Below are positions 46,590 through 58,949 of a stretch of 64,000 nucleotides of DNA, piece after piece. Numbering within the stretch: position 1 is the stretch's first letter; each line of letters begins with the position of its first letter. The notes beneath the pieces were generated by a model that was given only the letters and a program-made list of their open reading frames with translations, had not been told where the DNA came from and did no database searches. A program made the translations under genes and the position numbers. The stretch is from Diorhabda sublineata (taxonomy: Eukaryota > Arthropoda > Insecta > Coleoptera > Chrysomelidae), in contig NC_079475.1 in assembly GCF_026230105.1 (NCBI RefSeq), positions 28,580,086-28,644,085 on the forward strand, written 5' to 3'.

Positions 46590-47810
46590 GTCAGACCATG
46601 CAAATAATTGATACACCTGTCACAAAATATAAAATCAACAACAAATTCAGAATAACTTGGTAGGGAAGACCGTACACTCATGCTAAAGCTACCAGCTAAC
46701 AGGAGACGGGCTCAAAGATGACGTGAACAGTAGGAGCAGAAATTATGCTATAGCAAAGGATAGCGTTCTCACGCCACGATTTTCCAGGCTAACAGAATGG
46801 CGATCCAAAACTATATATTATACTAAGAGGTAATGAATTAAATAAATTCTACTTGCTAACAGATTGTATTTCAGGTTAGCCATCAAACTTCAACCGATAC
46901 ACATCTCCGATAATAACAAATATGAATTCTACCTGAAAATGGACAAATGTGGTTAAGTCGATCAAGTGGTTACCATATTACGACAAGGCCAGAGCCAACG
47001 AGCAGTAGCCAGAGCGCTAAACATCAGTCAGTCTGCTATTTCTAGAATTTACCGCGTTACGTGCACATCTGAGAGAGATGACCGATTCATTTTCAGCACA
47101 TAGCTGAGAAATAGAGCCCTCAGTAGTGCTCAAGTCCAAGAAGAACTTAGAAAAAGACAAGGAGTTGCTGTGAGTGGTTGAATAATCAGAAGAAGACTTG
47201 AGACAGCTGACCCTCATACAAAAGGCTAACTACTGGCCCCAGAATACCCCGTCTGCGATTTGCACATTAAATGGACTGATGAACAATGGGGCTCCGTTCT
47301 CTTTTCTTCACGATAAGGATAGAAGAGGACGAGTCTACAGAAGACCCGTAGAAAGATTCGCGCAGTGTTGTATCAAAGGAAACGTGTATTTTGGAGAAAG
47401 TTCCTGGTTGGTTCGGACGGGCATTTCAATGGAAGCAACAACTGAGTTAGTTCTTATTTAAACTGTCGGTGGATGGGGAGGGGATTAACGGCAAACCGAT
47501 GCATAGAACAAAATGGGGGATCACGTCATCCCTATCTAAGTTTCTTCCGCGAAAGCTCCATCCTAATGCCCGTTCACATACCGAAGGCTACATACACGGC
47601 AGGATTTACAGGATGTAGAGATTGCCACTATGGATTGGCCCGAGTTTTATGCGAGCATTTATAGGATGAGCTCAGGAAAAAAGTTCAGGCTAGATATCCT
47701 ACACCAACCATGGAATAGGATGTCAAAACGTCGCGCACTGAAGAAAGGGATAGCATCGATCTTTATCTTGAGTAAAGAGGAACACTACACATTGATAGGT
47801 TAATTTGAAA
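46590..47810 (+). mobile_element. Tc1-like transposon remnant
   Basis: G+C content is higher than the flanks, and a decayed Tc1 transposase fills the right two thirds. Terminal repeats could not be defined: sequences near 46607 (TTGATACACCTGTCAC) and 47790 (CACATTGATAGGTTAATT) may be the ends but match poorly. It appears to be a different Tc1 subfamily from the 49.7-51.2 kb element. Confidence 0.6.
46955..47720 (+). pseudogene. Tc1-like transposase pseudogene
   Basis: Starts in VVTILRQGQSQRAVARALN with ISQSAISRIYR (paired-like helix-turn-helix) at about 46964-47055, then SERDDRFI, stop, LRNRALSSAQVQEELRKRQ and IIRRRLETA to about 47205. TGPRIPRLRFAH and NEQWGS-like sequence around 47235-47300 mark entry to the catalytic domain. 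GRVYRRPVERFAQCCIKGNV (frame 47198-47461) and ISMEATTELVLI follow the usual GRxxVYRRxGERFA and GGISxxxRTELV blocks. GRGLTANRCIEQ follows at 47473. The HDNARPH-type motif and NPIEHxW end are missing or unreadable. Multiple stops and shifts. Confidence 0.75.
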
Positions 47811-49684
47811 TAAATTAATTGATTTTGATGAATTTAAACTTGTATGTCCTTCACTGTTGATTATAACATTTTTTCATTGCTTAATAATCATTTTCGTTTG
47901 ATATTTCTTCCTTTCCAAAAAAAAACTCAATAACTACATAGACCATTCATTAAAAAGCTGAGGATAATGGCTTTGAGATTCTGAAACTACTAAATGTCTC
48001 TATTTTTTTTTTGATAAACTTGGCCGACACAAGTGACGAGCAAGGCGTAAAACCAGATCCCAAATATTAGTTTTCTGTTCATTTCTGAATTATACTTTAT
48101 AATTAATACAAGTCTATTAGTTGTCAAATATGGAGAAACAAAGACTTTATTGAATATTTTGGAGGCTCAGACCAGTATTTAGAAACAAATTGCTCATGCA
48201 AATTTACATGTGGCATTAAAAACGTTATTGGAAGCAAAATTTCATTATACCTTAACTTCATAGAGGATCTCTTCTTTCGATGTGATTTTTTTAGATTTGC
48301 ATTTAATTATAAAAGTGATATCAAAATTTTTTTTGGTTTAAAAAATGACCAGAAATATGTTGAGTATAAGTTGAATACCCTTTGTTAAGAGTGAAATATA
48401 TTTCAAATTATACAGATGAATCTAGTTATCTTTCCATAATTATCGCTAAACATTTTATTCTCACTAATTTGCATACTACCAATAAAACGGTTTATACACA
48501 CTTGTGTTTCTGCTATGTACAATGCCAAAAGACATTATATATCTCAAATCTCATAACTTATCTAGAGAATCGTCTAGTTGCGCACAATTTCAGAATAAAT
48601 TGTAGTCAAGCAACATAATCCTTGGGTATCTAAAAAGGTGAAACCAGCGAATGATACAGTAAAATAAAACGGACGGTAATCACCAGCTTATGGTAACCGA
48701 TGATCACATTGTAGATTGTCATCGCACACTTCAATGCCTGTTGCCTCCTTAATATGCTGTCAAACCAGTTACTGATACCAACACCGACATGGAAATAACA
48801 ATAAATTTAATTATTATATCCACCCATTACTCCGCTAAAAATTCGATTTGTATCGGTGTCGATTGGCTTTGAGAGGGATATCCTATAATGATCTGTAAAA
48901 ATTAGCTTTATAAATTTCATGCGGACTAATGAAATGTTATTGAATCATAAGGTATCATAATTGACAATATTTTTTAGCAGCAGTGAAAACAATTTGGAAT
49001 ATCTCACATTACATTCAACGTAATTGAATGGTTCTATATTAATGTACTATTCTTATTTACTTATACTATTTTTATCGGTGGACTGAACTTATAAACACTG
49101 TCTTCTACGCACTCAATTTATTCAAAAACTGTCATATGGCTTAATTGACTTATATAATAATTAACTATTCACTACTTGTATACTTAATTTTCCAATTCAA
49201 TAAATTCACTGGTTATTATTCTATTTCGTTCTGTTCACTATGACTATTTATCATAAATAACAACTCCACTAACGATGCTCGATTTATATACCCAAACAGA
49301 ATTGCTCAAAAATTCTAGAATATAAGCAAAAATAAATAAATAAAAAGATCTACCTAGAAATTAGTTCCAAAATACCAATGTAAACAAATCGTATCTATGA
49401 TAAAAATATATACATATAAAAACAAACCTCAAACGAATCGGATTTCATCAAATTTTAGACTTTCATTATAACTGGATACGGCCGGCTTCATGTCGGGGAT
49501 GAGTTCGTAACATTCATATGCTTATTGTATTAGGTGCCAAAACATTTTATTAGATGCCAAAACTGTGTTTCAATATAAACGCTATTTATTAGAAATATAT
49601 AAATACTGTTAAGACATATAGGGTTGCCTACAATTCACAAATTACTTATTAATATCACCATGTAAAATGGGGACCAAAAATATA
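47811..49684. other. No gene recognised
   Basis: A 78-codon forward frame at 48382-48618 has no recognised domain. 48640-48900 is less A/T-rich without open frame. No repeat end recognised. Confidence 0.4.
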
Positions 49685-51186
49685 CACCCCACAAAAATTA
49701 TCGCATCACTCATTATTTTTTAAATATTTTAAATGTGTTGCCTGTTTCTCGAATTTTGTTATTATTACTGATTAAAACACCAATAGATACGCCTTTTGCA
49801 ACATTTATTTTATATCAGTTTAATCTACAGAGGACAAAAAGTTTGACTTACCAAAACATAGAAAATATCAAAAAAATTATACAAAACATCTATACAAATA
49901 AAAATGAACGGTGCTTTAACCATCCAATGAATTTCTAATAGCGTGTGTTGCCGCCCCTCGCTCTAATTACAGCTTCCATTCGTCTCAGAAGGCTTCTAAA
50001 CAGGTTCTGGACTAAATCATTTAGTGTTCTTATTGGTGCCGGATGTTGCTGAATTTGCCATCCTAGATGGTCCCAGACATGCTCTATTGGGTTAAGGTCC
50101 GGGCTACGTGCAGGCCAATTCAGGGTAGGTATCTCGACCTCTTCTAAGTACTGCCGAACCACTCTAGCAGCGTGTGGACGAGCATTATTATGCATTAGCA
50201 CAGAGTTGCCACAAAGGCATATAGGACACCACATGGGGTTCCAGGAAATTGCTTATGTACCTGTCAGCATTTAGTCTTCCATCATTCACTGGTACTAACT
50301 CCGTGCGACCCTCGAAAGAAATTCCTCCCCAAACCATGATAGAGCCACCACCAAAGCTTTCAGTTTGACAAAAAATAACCTGATCGTGCACCACGTCGCC
50401 TACATACTGGTACACGCCTATCTGATGATTACAGACACAATCTTGATCCATCCGTGAATAAAATATTGGACCAATCTTGAACATTCCAATTTGCGTGTTC
50501 TCGAGCAAATTCCAATCTTGCTACTCGATGTTCTATGGTAAGACGTGGACCTTTAGTGAAATAAAAATTACTCTGGCTCGTATACCTGCTTCTCTCAGCC
50601 TATTTCGAGCTGTTTGTAGGCTTATTCGGACATAACGAGCAGCCAACAGATCTGTTTGGAGCCTTCGAGCGGTGGTATGCCGTTAACCTCAAATAACGAT
50701 CATCTACTACCGAAGTTACCCTTCCGCGACCTTGTCCGGGTCTTTTGCTTAGCTGCCCTGTTTCTTGGTAGCGAATAATATGGTGGATATGGTGCTTTGT
50801 TAAACTCCAATTACCCCGGCAACGTATCTTTGACTACGGCAATCTTGTATTAGCGCGATGATTCTAGTGGCTCCTTCATTTGTCACATGTCTTGTTAAAC
50901 GTTGAGGCACATCCATTATTAACAAAATAAATTTAAATTTTCACTATACAATAACACAATTTGCTTAGAAAGTTCTCGATCTTAATGCATTCTCCAAGAC
51001 AGAAATGATTTACTCGAGCATTTTTGCTTCCACCAAAAAATTTGTAAGAAATTGTGATATTTTTTTGCCCATGTTGATAAACCAGAAATATCTATTAAGT
51101 TGATACATATACAGATTGTCCCAAAAAAACTAAAATTAAGTATTAAAAATATCCTAAAATACCAGTAATGCGAGTTTTGTGGGGTG
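49685..51186 (-). mobile_element. Tc1-like element with terminal repeats and TA flanks
   Basis: Left end CACCCCACAAAAATTATCGC; right end on the opposite strand CACCCCACAAAACTCGCATT; TA at 49683-49684 and 51187-51188. About 1.5 kb, close to the usual Tc1 length. The inverted repeats share roughly the outer 25-30 bp (CACCCCACAAAA..T.GCAT.ACT). The whole element is richer in G+C inside than outside. Confidence 0.88.
49935..50916 (-). pseudogene. Tc1-like transposase pseudogene (DD34E)
   Basis: ATG at 50916 (MDVPQRLTRH), helix-turn-helix region through QDCRSQRYVAGVIGV, stop, then decayed sequence. The first catalytic Asp survives in a frame-shifted FTDGSR (usual FSDESR) near 50465. The frame 50508-50188 carries GGGSIMVWGGISFEGRTELV. 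The frame 50234-49935 carries MHNNARPHAA, where the second catalytic Asp of HDNARPH has become Asn, and ARSPDLNPIEHVWD with the final Glu; spacing between them is 34 residues. VIRARGGNTRY is the normal Tc1 C-terminus. Stops, frameshifts and the Asp-to-Asn change make it inactive. Confidence 0.9.
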
Positions 51187-51689
51187 TACATGAATGTGAA
51201 ATAGAAGTGCCGAAATAAAAGTATTTTACTATACACTCTAATATAAATTGTACAGGCGTGGTTTCAATTTATCACAGGACCGACATTAAAAGGCCATCAA
51301 TATGTTAAAACAATAAAACTGCATTGAAAATCATGGAATATCAAAAAAACACATGCATTCAATTAAAACAATTCTTGTAACGGAGTTAAATACAAAAAAA
51401 CGAATTTCTAAAAATAGCTAACATACATAGGAACGAGCAAGCCCTCAATGATAAACAATATCCAACCAATTTAAGTAAAATTTATGGTTCTGTTTTATAA
51501 ATTTTGATACATCTACGAATAATCTAATTGATGGCTGATACAGGTATTTGGAATGTAACAACTACCGTGAAGTTATGTTTTGTGGTTAAAACAGATTTTT
51601 AATTTAATATTCATATTGTACTAATTAATACAACTATGCAAGTTATCAAAGTCAAGTCAAATTTTTATAAAGACCGAAATGGTTTATGT
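51187..51689. other. No gene recognised
   Basis: A/T-rich flank of the Tc1 element; no open frame or repeat signal. Confidence 0.4.
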
Positions 51690-52150
51690 TTATGCTGAAG
51701 TCGGACAGGTTTGATAAATTCCAATAGTTCTTTAGAATATCTAGTATTGTTATGGTCAAATGAAGATGATAATAAAAATAATAAGGATGGCATCATCTGA
51801 CAAAAACAGTAGAAAATGCAAATGAAAATATATATCTATTACGGGATTTTAATGAAAGTGTATAGAAGCAAGTGGAAATATACCAAAAAATAATTGGTAA
51901 ATATGGACAAGGCACAAGAAGCAATAACGAGAAATAGCTGCTTGACATTTGCGTTTTACATGATCTGATAATAAAACATGATTCAAACAAAAAAATATTC
52001 ACCAGGATACAGAGGAAGTAAGAGCTGTAAGGAAAGATTTATTATGGACTAAGTTATAGCAGAGAAAATAAATAGCATGGCCATGTACCAGTGTACCAAT
52101 TTTCATAATATTATTAATGAAATTGCTTTGAAACAGATTTTGAATTAAGG
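51690..52150 (+). pseudogene. LINE APE-type endonuclease remnant
   Basis: Forward-strand decayed endonuclease of an RTE-like LINE. TVENANENIYLLRDFNESV (near 51805-51865) corresponds to the block ending in GDFNARVG, with the Asp of DFN conserved. KIIGKYGQGTRSNNEK and LLDICVLHDLII (51885-51975) follow in the right order, then KIFTRIQRK and YGLSYSREN (the usual IDYVIVE segment). The catalytic SDH end is not visible. Frame changes and stops throughout. It lies a long way from the other LINE pieces and is a separate insertion. Confidence 0.65.
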
Positions 52151-54914
52151 ATATAATATAATATAATATAATAGTATTTGCACTCATTAACATCATTATC
52201 CGTATACTACTGCAAGTCTAGAGTAAAATAAATTTGTTAAATTGAAACTATCAGTTCCAATATTGGTAGAACTTCTTACACTGATTCCTATAGAAGTCTA
52301 AAATTATATTACCAATTTATACTTCAGTCAATCAAATTATAGGTTGATTATGTATTTTTTCATGTTCATTTGAGCCTATTAGATATTTGTGAATGCCAAA
52401 GATGGTTATCTAAGTTCGGATACGGGGATTTTGATATTTCTAAATCCTATCAATTAACAACATTGAGCCCCGACATGCCAATAAGAGAAAGGGGAAACTT
52501 ATCTTCATCAAAAAATAGACGGACCTCTATCAACCTTGGTCTACCATCTTATGGCATTTGCAGCAGTATATAACAATAGGCAGAGTAGGTGTATGTATCC
52601 CACATGATTTGATTGAAGAGACTAAAGTAAACCGATCAATCATGTAGGTACAACGTATTATTCCAAGATCCCGTACATAACTGGAGACTAAAAAGGAGTC
52701 GTATAAGATTGACTAAAATGCAAAAAGTAGTGAATATCTTGAGGTACTACGAAACCGGGTTCACATTTCGAAAAAATTGAGAATTTAGTTAATGTCCGAA
52801 ATACAATTTCAATACATTTTACTCAGAAATGAATTGAAACTTCGTATGTACATTAGTAGGCAGGATATATTTAATAATTAAAGTCACTCATTATTATCGT
52901 TGGAAATATTTGGTACTAACGAACCCAATAAAATATAACATTGAAAATAGAATACGGTGAAAATGGTAAATGAAAGAGTAATGAAAAAATTAGAAATAAG
53001 CTGGAAATAATGAGAGTGAGTATAGTTTAATAATGAGGACGTTAAAGATGACGTAGAAAGAAGGATATTAGCACGAATATATGCCGAAAAAGCTCATATG
53101 TACCAACAGGTAAGAAATATGGAGAAAAATTCAGAATTATCAATTCTAAAATTTTATCTGGATGTATAAGAGAACGTAAAGGATATTGATATAAAATTTT
53201 TCATTGTGAATACCAACAAGTTGAGCAAATAGCCGATGAAATGGAATTAAGAAATCGATGGAACTTGTTTTTGAAAATACTTTAGGAACAATCCTAACAA
53301 CGCAGTCGGAGAAAAAGAAGAGCATTTAGCACCATCCTATAAAGGAAAAATAATAGTGATAAATTTCTGCACAAAAAATTACAAAAGCGCGGAAAATAAT
53401 CGCATGCGATAATTACCGAAGAATTATTCTGCTTAGGTAGGTAAGACTTTTGCCAGCTTATAGAAAAAAATTTAAACTACAATGAGGAGCATTGCTTCAG
53501 TAACACTATATCAAAGATTCATATAATTCTGTTTCTTTAGGTTTTTATTACAATTTCGAAATTCCTTATTTCCTAAAAATAGATGAATTTAAATTAACAA
53601 ACACTTGTAGGTAATATACGCTTCATCGACCAACCGCCATCTCAAAAGTCCAAAAAACAAACACTATTTTTATTAAAACTGTGGGAATGTCAGAAACTTC
53701 CGAGTACGACAACTATTTGCATTAACGTGAAAAGGAAGTTGAAAAACATTCTACGTGATTCACTGTAAAACACTTACCAGGTGGGAAAAAAACATTATCT
53801 CTTCATTGCTACATATTTTTTTGTAGATAAAAATTCAAGAATATCTATGAAACAGTTCAGTGTGTAATTTATGAATACCCAACTCTCTAGTGACCTAGAA
53901 GGTTACGTGAAAGTATTTGAGAATTTTGGTGAACTAGAAAATGATTTATTTTAAAAATGTAGATAATATAAAATATTTCATTATATTCTTATTCACGCAC
54001 GATCCACAGGGAGAAATAATTTGAGAAACAATTATATAATTAAATGGGAATAATATAATATATACACAAGTTGGAGTAAGGTAAGCCTAAAGTAGCTAAG
54101 ATTCCTTGTATGAAAGACATCTTATCCTTTTGGAATATTCAATGCATTCACATATAAATATACGGACTTAGAAGTCTTGATTCTAGTTATCTTTCTCAAA
54201 AAATAACGAAAGGCATGAACGACAATAATATGCGCATAAAATTAGCTTCTTTTTCCTTTTTCAATATTCCTTAATGATTATTGCTCAAATACTTTTTAAA
54301 TATCGTTTTTTTCTATCGACTGTCTCAAACCCTTATAACAGCAATGAAATAACATTTCTTCAAAAATCACAAACATCACAATCCATTCATTCATCCCAGC
54401 TTTTTCAAAATATTGAAAAATCTCATTGGCTTGTTTTCATTGGCTTCTTTGGTTTTCATCATAAGATTGAATGAATCTTCCGTGAAGTAATTTGGGCTCT
54501 TGTATTTGAGACAAATTAATTGTTCCATAGCATCGCTAATTTGAGTATCCAGCTCGATACGCACCGCGAGCGTACAATTATAATTTAACACTCGATATAC
54601 CACAGCTTTTGTCCTTATTTTCATATTTTGTAAAAGATTCCTATCGATGTGAGAGTAAATGGCGTTGTATCTGCACCTTTCAACATTTTTCGCTCACTAT
54701 ATAAGATCAGATCTGATGCTTACCTAAAACTGTTGTAGTAAAATTTTTGAACTCATAGAATTCAAAATTCAATATTCAAATTGAATCCTGTGAGTTTAAA
54801 AATTTTTACAAGCTTAAATAATATCAAAAATCATCGGCATTCTTAATTAATTATTGTCAGTGAAATTTTATTATTGTTATATATTTATAGATATTACTTA
54901 TATTATATTTGACC
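52151..54914. other. No gene recognised; short pentanucleotide repeat
   Basis: A (TATAA)n tract lies at 52150-52173. Frames at 52370-52573 (plus), 54274-54474 (plus) and 54624-54391 (minus) show no motif. 52960-53420 is A/G-rich on the forward strand with charged codons and may be decayed LINE sequence, but no motif can be named. Confidence 0.35.
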
Positions 54915-54957
54915 ATAATTTCAGTCCCAGACGATGAATACATAAGTATTCGAAAGC
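54915..54957 (+). repeat. Stem-loop + CGAAAG motif, second copy
   Basis: ATAATTTCAGTC, CCAGACGAT, GAATAC-ATAA-GTATTC, GAAAG. Perfect 6-bp stem with ATAA loop. Matches 17525-17567 nearly base for base, so it marks a repeated element end. Sequence after it (CTATGTCGTGGACACG) differs from the copy at 17567. Confidence 0.45.
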
Positions 54958-55157
54958 TATGTCGTGGACACGTGCGTAACAGTATATTTGAGACAATTTC
55001 TTTACTTACCTGCTATAGTGCACATTCACATTGGGTTGCTTTTCAGAGCTGTCTTCATCGATATAATCAACAGAATCATGCAAAAATTTGGCGATAATTT
55101 GTATAACATTCGATATACATTGCTTCTTACTTTGACAGTTGACTTCATGGGTTTCAG

Positions 55158-55960
55158 TGGCACTGCGTGCTTTGAAGGGGCCCTGCAGCAAAATTAGTTG
55201 GGGGGCCCAAATGAAGAGTAAAATTTTCTCACAAAAGAAACAATGCTTGCATTGAATTAAAATAAATATTTATTGATTATAAGTTATCGCTGACTCCTAG
55301 AAATTGAGCTAGGCAAACAATTCAAATTAAATGTACACTTCTCTTGCCTTTTTTTCGGCAAATTGATTTATTGAATCATCCATAGCTGAAGACGTTTTCA
55401 GATTTTCTACTATTTCTGCCTCTATAGACAATAGTGACAAGTCTAATTCCCGCCCCATGGAAGTCCTTAGGTAATTTTTTATAAATTTTCATTTTGAAAA
55501 ATTACCTCTGGAAAACTTGATACAAGGCTATTAAATTTTATCAGCAATAATTCCATGAGTTCCTTAATGGAATGAATTTCAGATTTTTAGCATGTTTTCA
55601 GAGCAATTGATTGTTCATAAAGATTAACTGAGATGTCTTTACTGTATTGTTTGAAGAAGATAGTGATTTCTCCGGCGTAATACTTTAGGGGATTCGTGTC
55701 ATTAATACGGCTGATACGGCGGTAGCTATGCCCCTGCGGGGTTTGAATGCAAAGAGACATTTTTCTCGCAGTACAGTCGTAAAGATATTTTTTCTGAAGA
55801 ATTTTCAACTGAAAGAGCAGTATTTTCCAAGTTAATTTATAGAAACGGAACTCTTCGAAAAATTTGGTGACTACATAAAAACAATAACACAATTCATTTG
55901 ACTGGTTGCGATAGATAAGGGTGACTACAAATTTTTCCAAGTGAGCAAAACAAAGATATT
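55158..55960 (-). mobile_element. hAT-type element remnant
   Basis: A decayed hAT transposase C-terminus on the reverse strand, with a possible hAT end to its left (CAGTGGCACTGCGTGC at 55158 followed by GGGGCCC and GGGGGGCCC, a G-rich subterminal region usual for such elements). The other end was not found; sequence after 55960 shows no matching GCCACTG. Confidence 0.5.
55335..55940 (-). pseudogene. hAT transposase C-terminal remnant (ZMYM/ZBED-like)
   Basis: On the reverse strand the last part reads GRELDLSLLSIEAEIVENLK then DDSINQFAEKKAREVYI and a stop near 55335, which corresponds to the C-terminal dimerisation region of hAT transposases (xxRLxxLxLLSIExExxxxLdxxxxIxxFAxxKARK). Just upstream a decayed SRGNFSKxKFIKNYLRTSMG matches the RSFSxLKxIKxxLRSTM block. 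A 117-codon open frame (55940-55587) upstream contains YEQSIALKTC before the ELMELL segment and may be the preceding alpha-helical part. The DDE catalytic residues are not visible. Frameshifts and stops are present. Confidence 0.6.
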
Positions 55961-56719
55961 CTTAGAAATAAGTACATTTTGGTAAAAGTTTCTGGGTCCT
56001 GAAATTAGGCTTAATGCCTTGAAACTCATTAGACCTGGCACCGTAGAAATAGAGTAACCTCACTTACCATCATAGTTCTATAGTGCTATAATGATAATAG
56101 GGATTTATATAAGCTATATTTTTATCAAAAAATTCAGATTGCTATAGAAAATATTTAATTCATTCAGTATCGTTATGTCGAATTCTTTCAAGAAATGTCA
56201 TCAATTATTAGTCACAGTCTTGTAAAAATCAATAATAATTATAATGCCATTCTTTTACTAACGATGAATTTGATAACATATTACTTATGTTTGGAGAATA
56301 TATAGAAACTTTTGCTTATACTAAATGCTCTTTCCTAGGGTAAAAATTCTATTCAAAAGTTTACTGGGTTAGATGCCGATAATGAGTAAATCGGGTTTTC
56401 TTCAATATTTCCTGAAATATATAAAGTAAATTGTAGTTCAGTATAAAAAATATTAAAAAGTAATAAATACATTGAGTCTCTACAGATCCAGAAAGGTAGT
56501 TGAAATCAGTAAAAGTAGTTATTTGAAAAAAATGGTATTCCCAATAGAATTAATTTTCAATAATAGTTACGGTATAATCCAATTTGGATACAAAAAGCAA
56601 TTTTCAAAAAACGTAGCGAATCAATGTTTGGTTTGGTATATTTAACATATTTCCTGAAAGAACATTTACGGTTTCAAGTTACTTAGATTTTTTCACAATT
56701 ACACTATCTGACGCGCTTA
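55961..56719. other. No gene recognised
   Basis: A/T-rich spacer, no open frame over 60 codons. Confidence 0.4.
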
Positions 56720-56770
56720 TCGTCTTCAGAGACTGAAGGTTATCTGCTTACCTTCAGTCTCTGGAGACGA
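56720..56770. repeat. 20-bp inverted repeat (hairpin) made of two head-to-head motif copies
   Basis: TCGTCTTCAGAGACTGAAGG (56720-56739) and CCTTCAGTCTCTGGAGACGA (56751-56770) pair with one mismatch around an 11-base loop. The right arm continues CAACTTGGTTATCGAAACGC, a GATAAC/GTTATC stem directly followed by GAAACGCGC; the left arm, inverted, continues to GCGCGTC but lacks that stem. So the hairpin is two opposed copies of a Penelope-like terminal motif, one with a deletion. Confidence 0.7.
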
Positions 56771-58949
56771 CAACTTGGTTATCGAAACGCGCATTTATCG
56801 TTGCATTTATCGATTCCTACCAGAGTTAATACATAATTGAATGATGTCAACTCTTTTATCGTTATTTTTAAAAGCAAATTTAAAAATGTAATATTGTATC
56901 GATATTCCTGATCAAAAAATTTGTCTCATGAATAGTCTTTAAGATAAATTGGCCAAGTTTCCTTCAAAATAAAAAGTGTTGTTTTCCCATATCACAAGCA
57001 TATCAGAAATAAAAATAAGTAGAATGTAACTAAATTAAAGTAACAGAAGCTTATAATTTGTCTACTGTAATTATTCATAGGCTGACAAAATATTTCAGAC
57101 TGATAGGATAGGTTCGCAATGAAGAACGAAATTATTGTGAACACCGAGTGGGACAGCCGGGCACACTAGTCTAAAAGTAAGATAAAACTTTGAAATATGT
57201 AGAGCACTCTAAAAACTTTAATGCGAGAATGGGTCTACCGGTCTCAGAGTTTTGAGTATATAATGATAATGGCCTACTCACAAACTTGTTTCTTATTCAT
57301 TCTATGAAAAAGAAATGGATTCAAATATATAACTTCAACACAAGAAGGTTATCAATATATTTATTAAGAATGGGATATACGCATATCCACCAATTTTGTG
57401 AATACAATATTTTTAAAAGCTTAGTTACGAGAAATTTGAAAAATAAAACAATATATGGGTATACTCAAAAATTACATACTCTCTTCATCTGATTTAGATA
57501 AATGTTTTCCAATAAAATCATTTGAAACAAGCACCGTACTAGTACTTTTCCTTCTTCAGTAAATCACGCGGTTCTAGACAAAGACAAGTCAATATGTCAG
57601 GGCCTATCAAAGACAGTTTTATTTATTGATTGTATTCGCTATAAACATATATGCGAACTTTGTCCGACTATATCAGGAAATTTCAACAATAGCTAAGAAA
57701 CAGCGAATGACAGAAAAGAAATCTACATATATCTGTAATTCTGAATAAGAGTTATGACTAGTGAGGATTTAATGGATTAATAACTATGCAATAAGCGTCT
57801 AAAACAGAATTAAATCCAATAAACTTGTCATTGAGAGGTTTTAGAAATTGAATCCAATTTAAATATGATTTATTCGATAAGAATAGGTTTAATAGAGAAT
57901 ACAGCACATGTTGGGCTAAAAATTTTTTTTCCAAACAATGAAATTTTCAAGAATTATTTTGCTATAATTTGGAGAACTATTTCAGATAACATGAAGTAGG
58001 AAATATGCGAGTGTTATATATATTTTTCCAGCATGTCTTGCAAACCTAATGCAGATATTGGTACTCTTCTTTCTACTTCTCTTTTAAACTTCCTTCTGTG
58101 AGTTAAGTCATTTCACGATCATCGTTACCTCTTTTCACAATAATCGTTAAATATTAAAAGAACCTAGGTGTAATAAACACCTTCCAGAAACGATAATATA
58201 AAATAAAGAGAGTATAAAAACTTATAATAATAGGTATGTGTGAGACTGGTGTCTTTTAAATAACCAAATATATTTTCTACATTTACCTTGTTCCTAACGT
58301 CTGTGTTGTATTCAGTGACATGTTCTTTCTTGTCGCTTCGTATTTTTCACACTCAATTGTTTCACATCAAGATTTTCTCACAGGCTTCCCATATTGGTAA
58401 CTTAGTTCGTCTGGTGGGTTTTATGGGTTAAATAATTATGACCTAGTCGATATTCTCAATGTAATCTGTATGACGTTGGTTGAACAAGGATTTACTAATT
58501 CTTTTCAGAACGTTTCCAGTTGCACTCCAAATGTTTTGCCACACATTTAATATATTTGTCTGTTTGGATAGTTCCGGTTGATTTATGATGCTCGAGTTAA
58601 TTGGTCTACTTCCTTATATCCTCTCATACCGCAATGTAGCTATACAAAAATAAATTCAATGGTGGCATCTCCATTTTTGAGATACGCTATGTCCGCTTTC
58701 TTCTGTAAGGCTATTTGACTTCGTATAATGGTGTTGTGTTGTATAATTTGGTGCAAACTAAGTAAGTCTGTTACTATTAGGAGAGATAGGAGCTTCTTTA
58801 TACTTCAGTTTATGAATAATTGAAAGGTTTGAAATTAAGCAATGCAAATGAAGTGAATGACGCCTGGGATCAGAAATATAGAATTACATATAGGTAGTTA
58901 AAACTACAAATATAAGTACAGTATTTTTACTTTTTATGGAGTATATACG
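56771..58949. other. No gene recognised; A/T-rich DNA
   Basis: A 68-codon forward frame at 57286-57492 without motif. No repeat boundary recognised. Confidence 0.4.
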
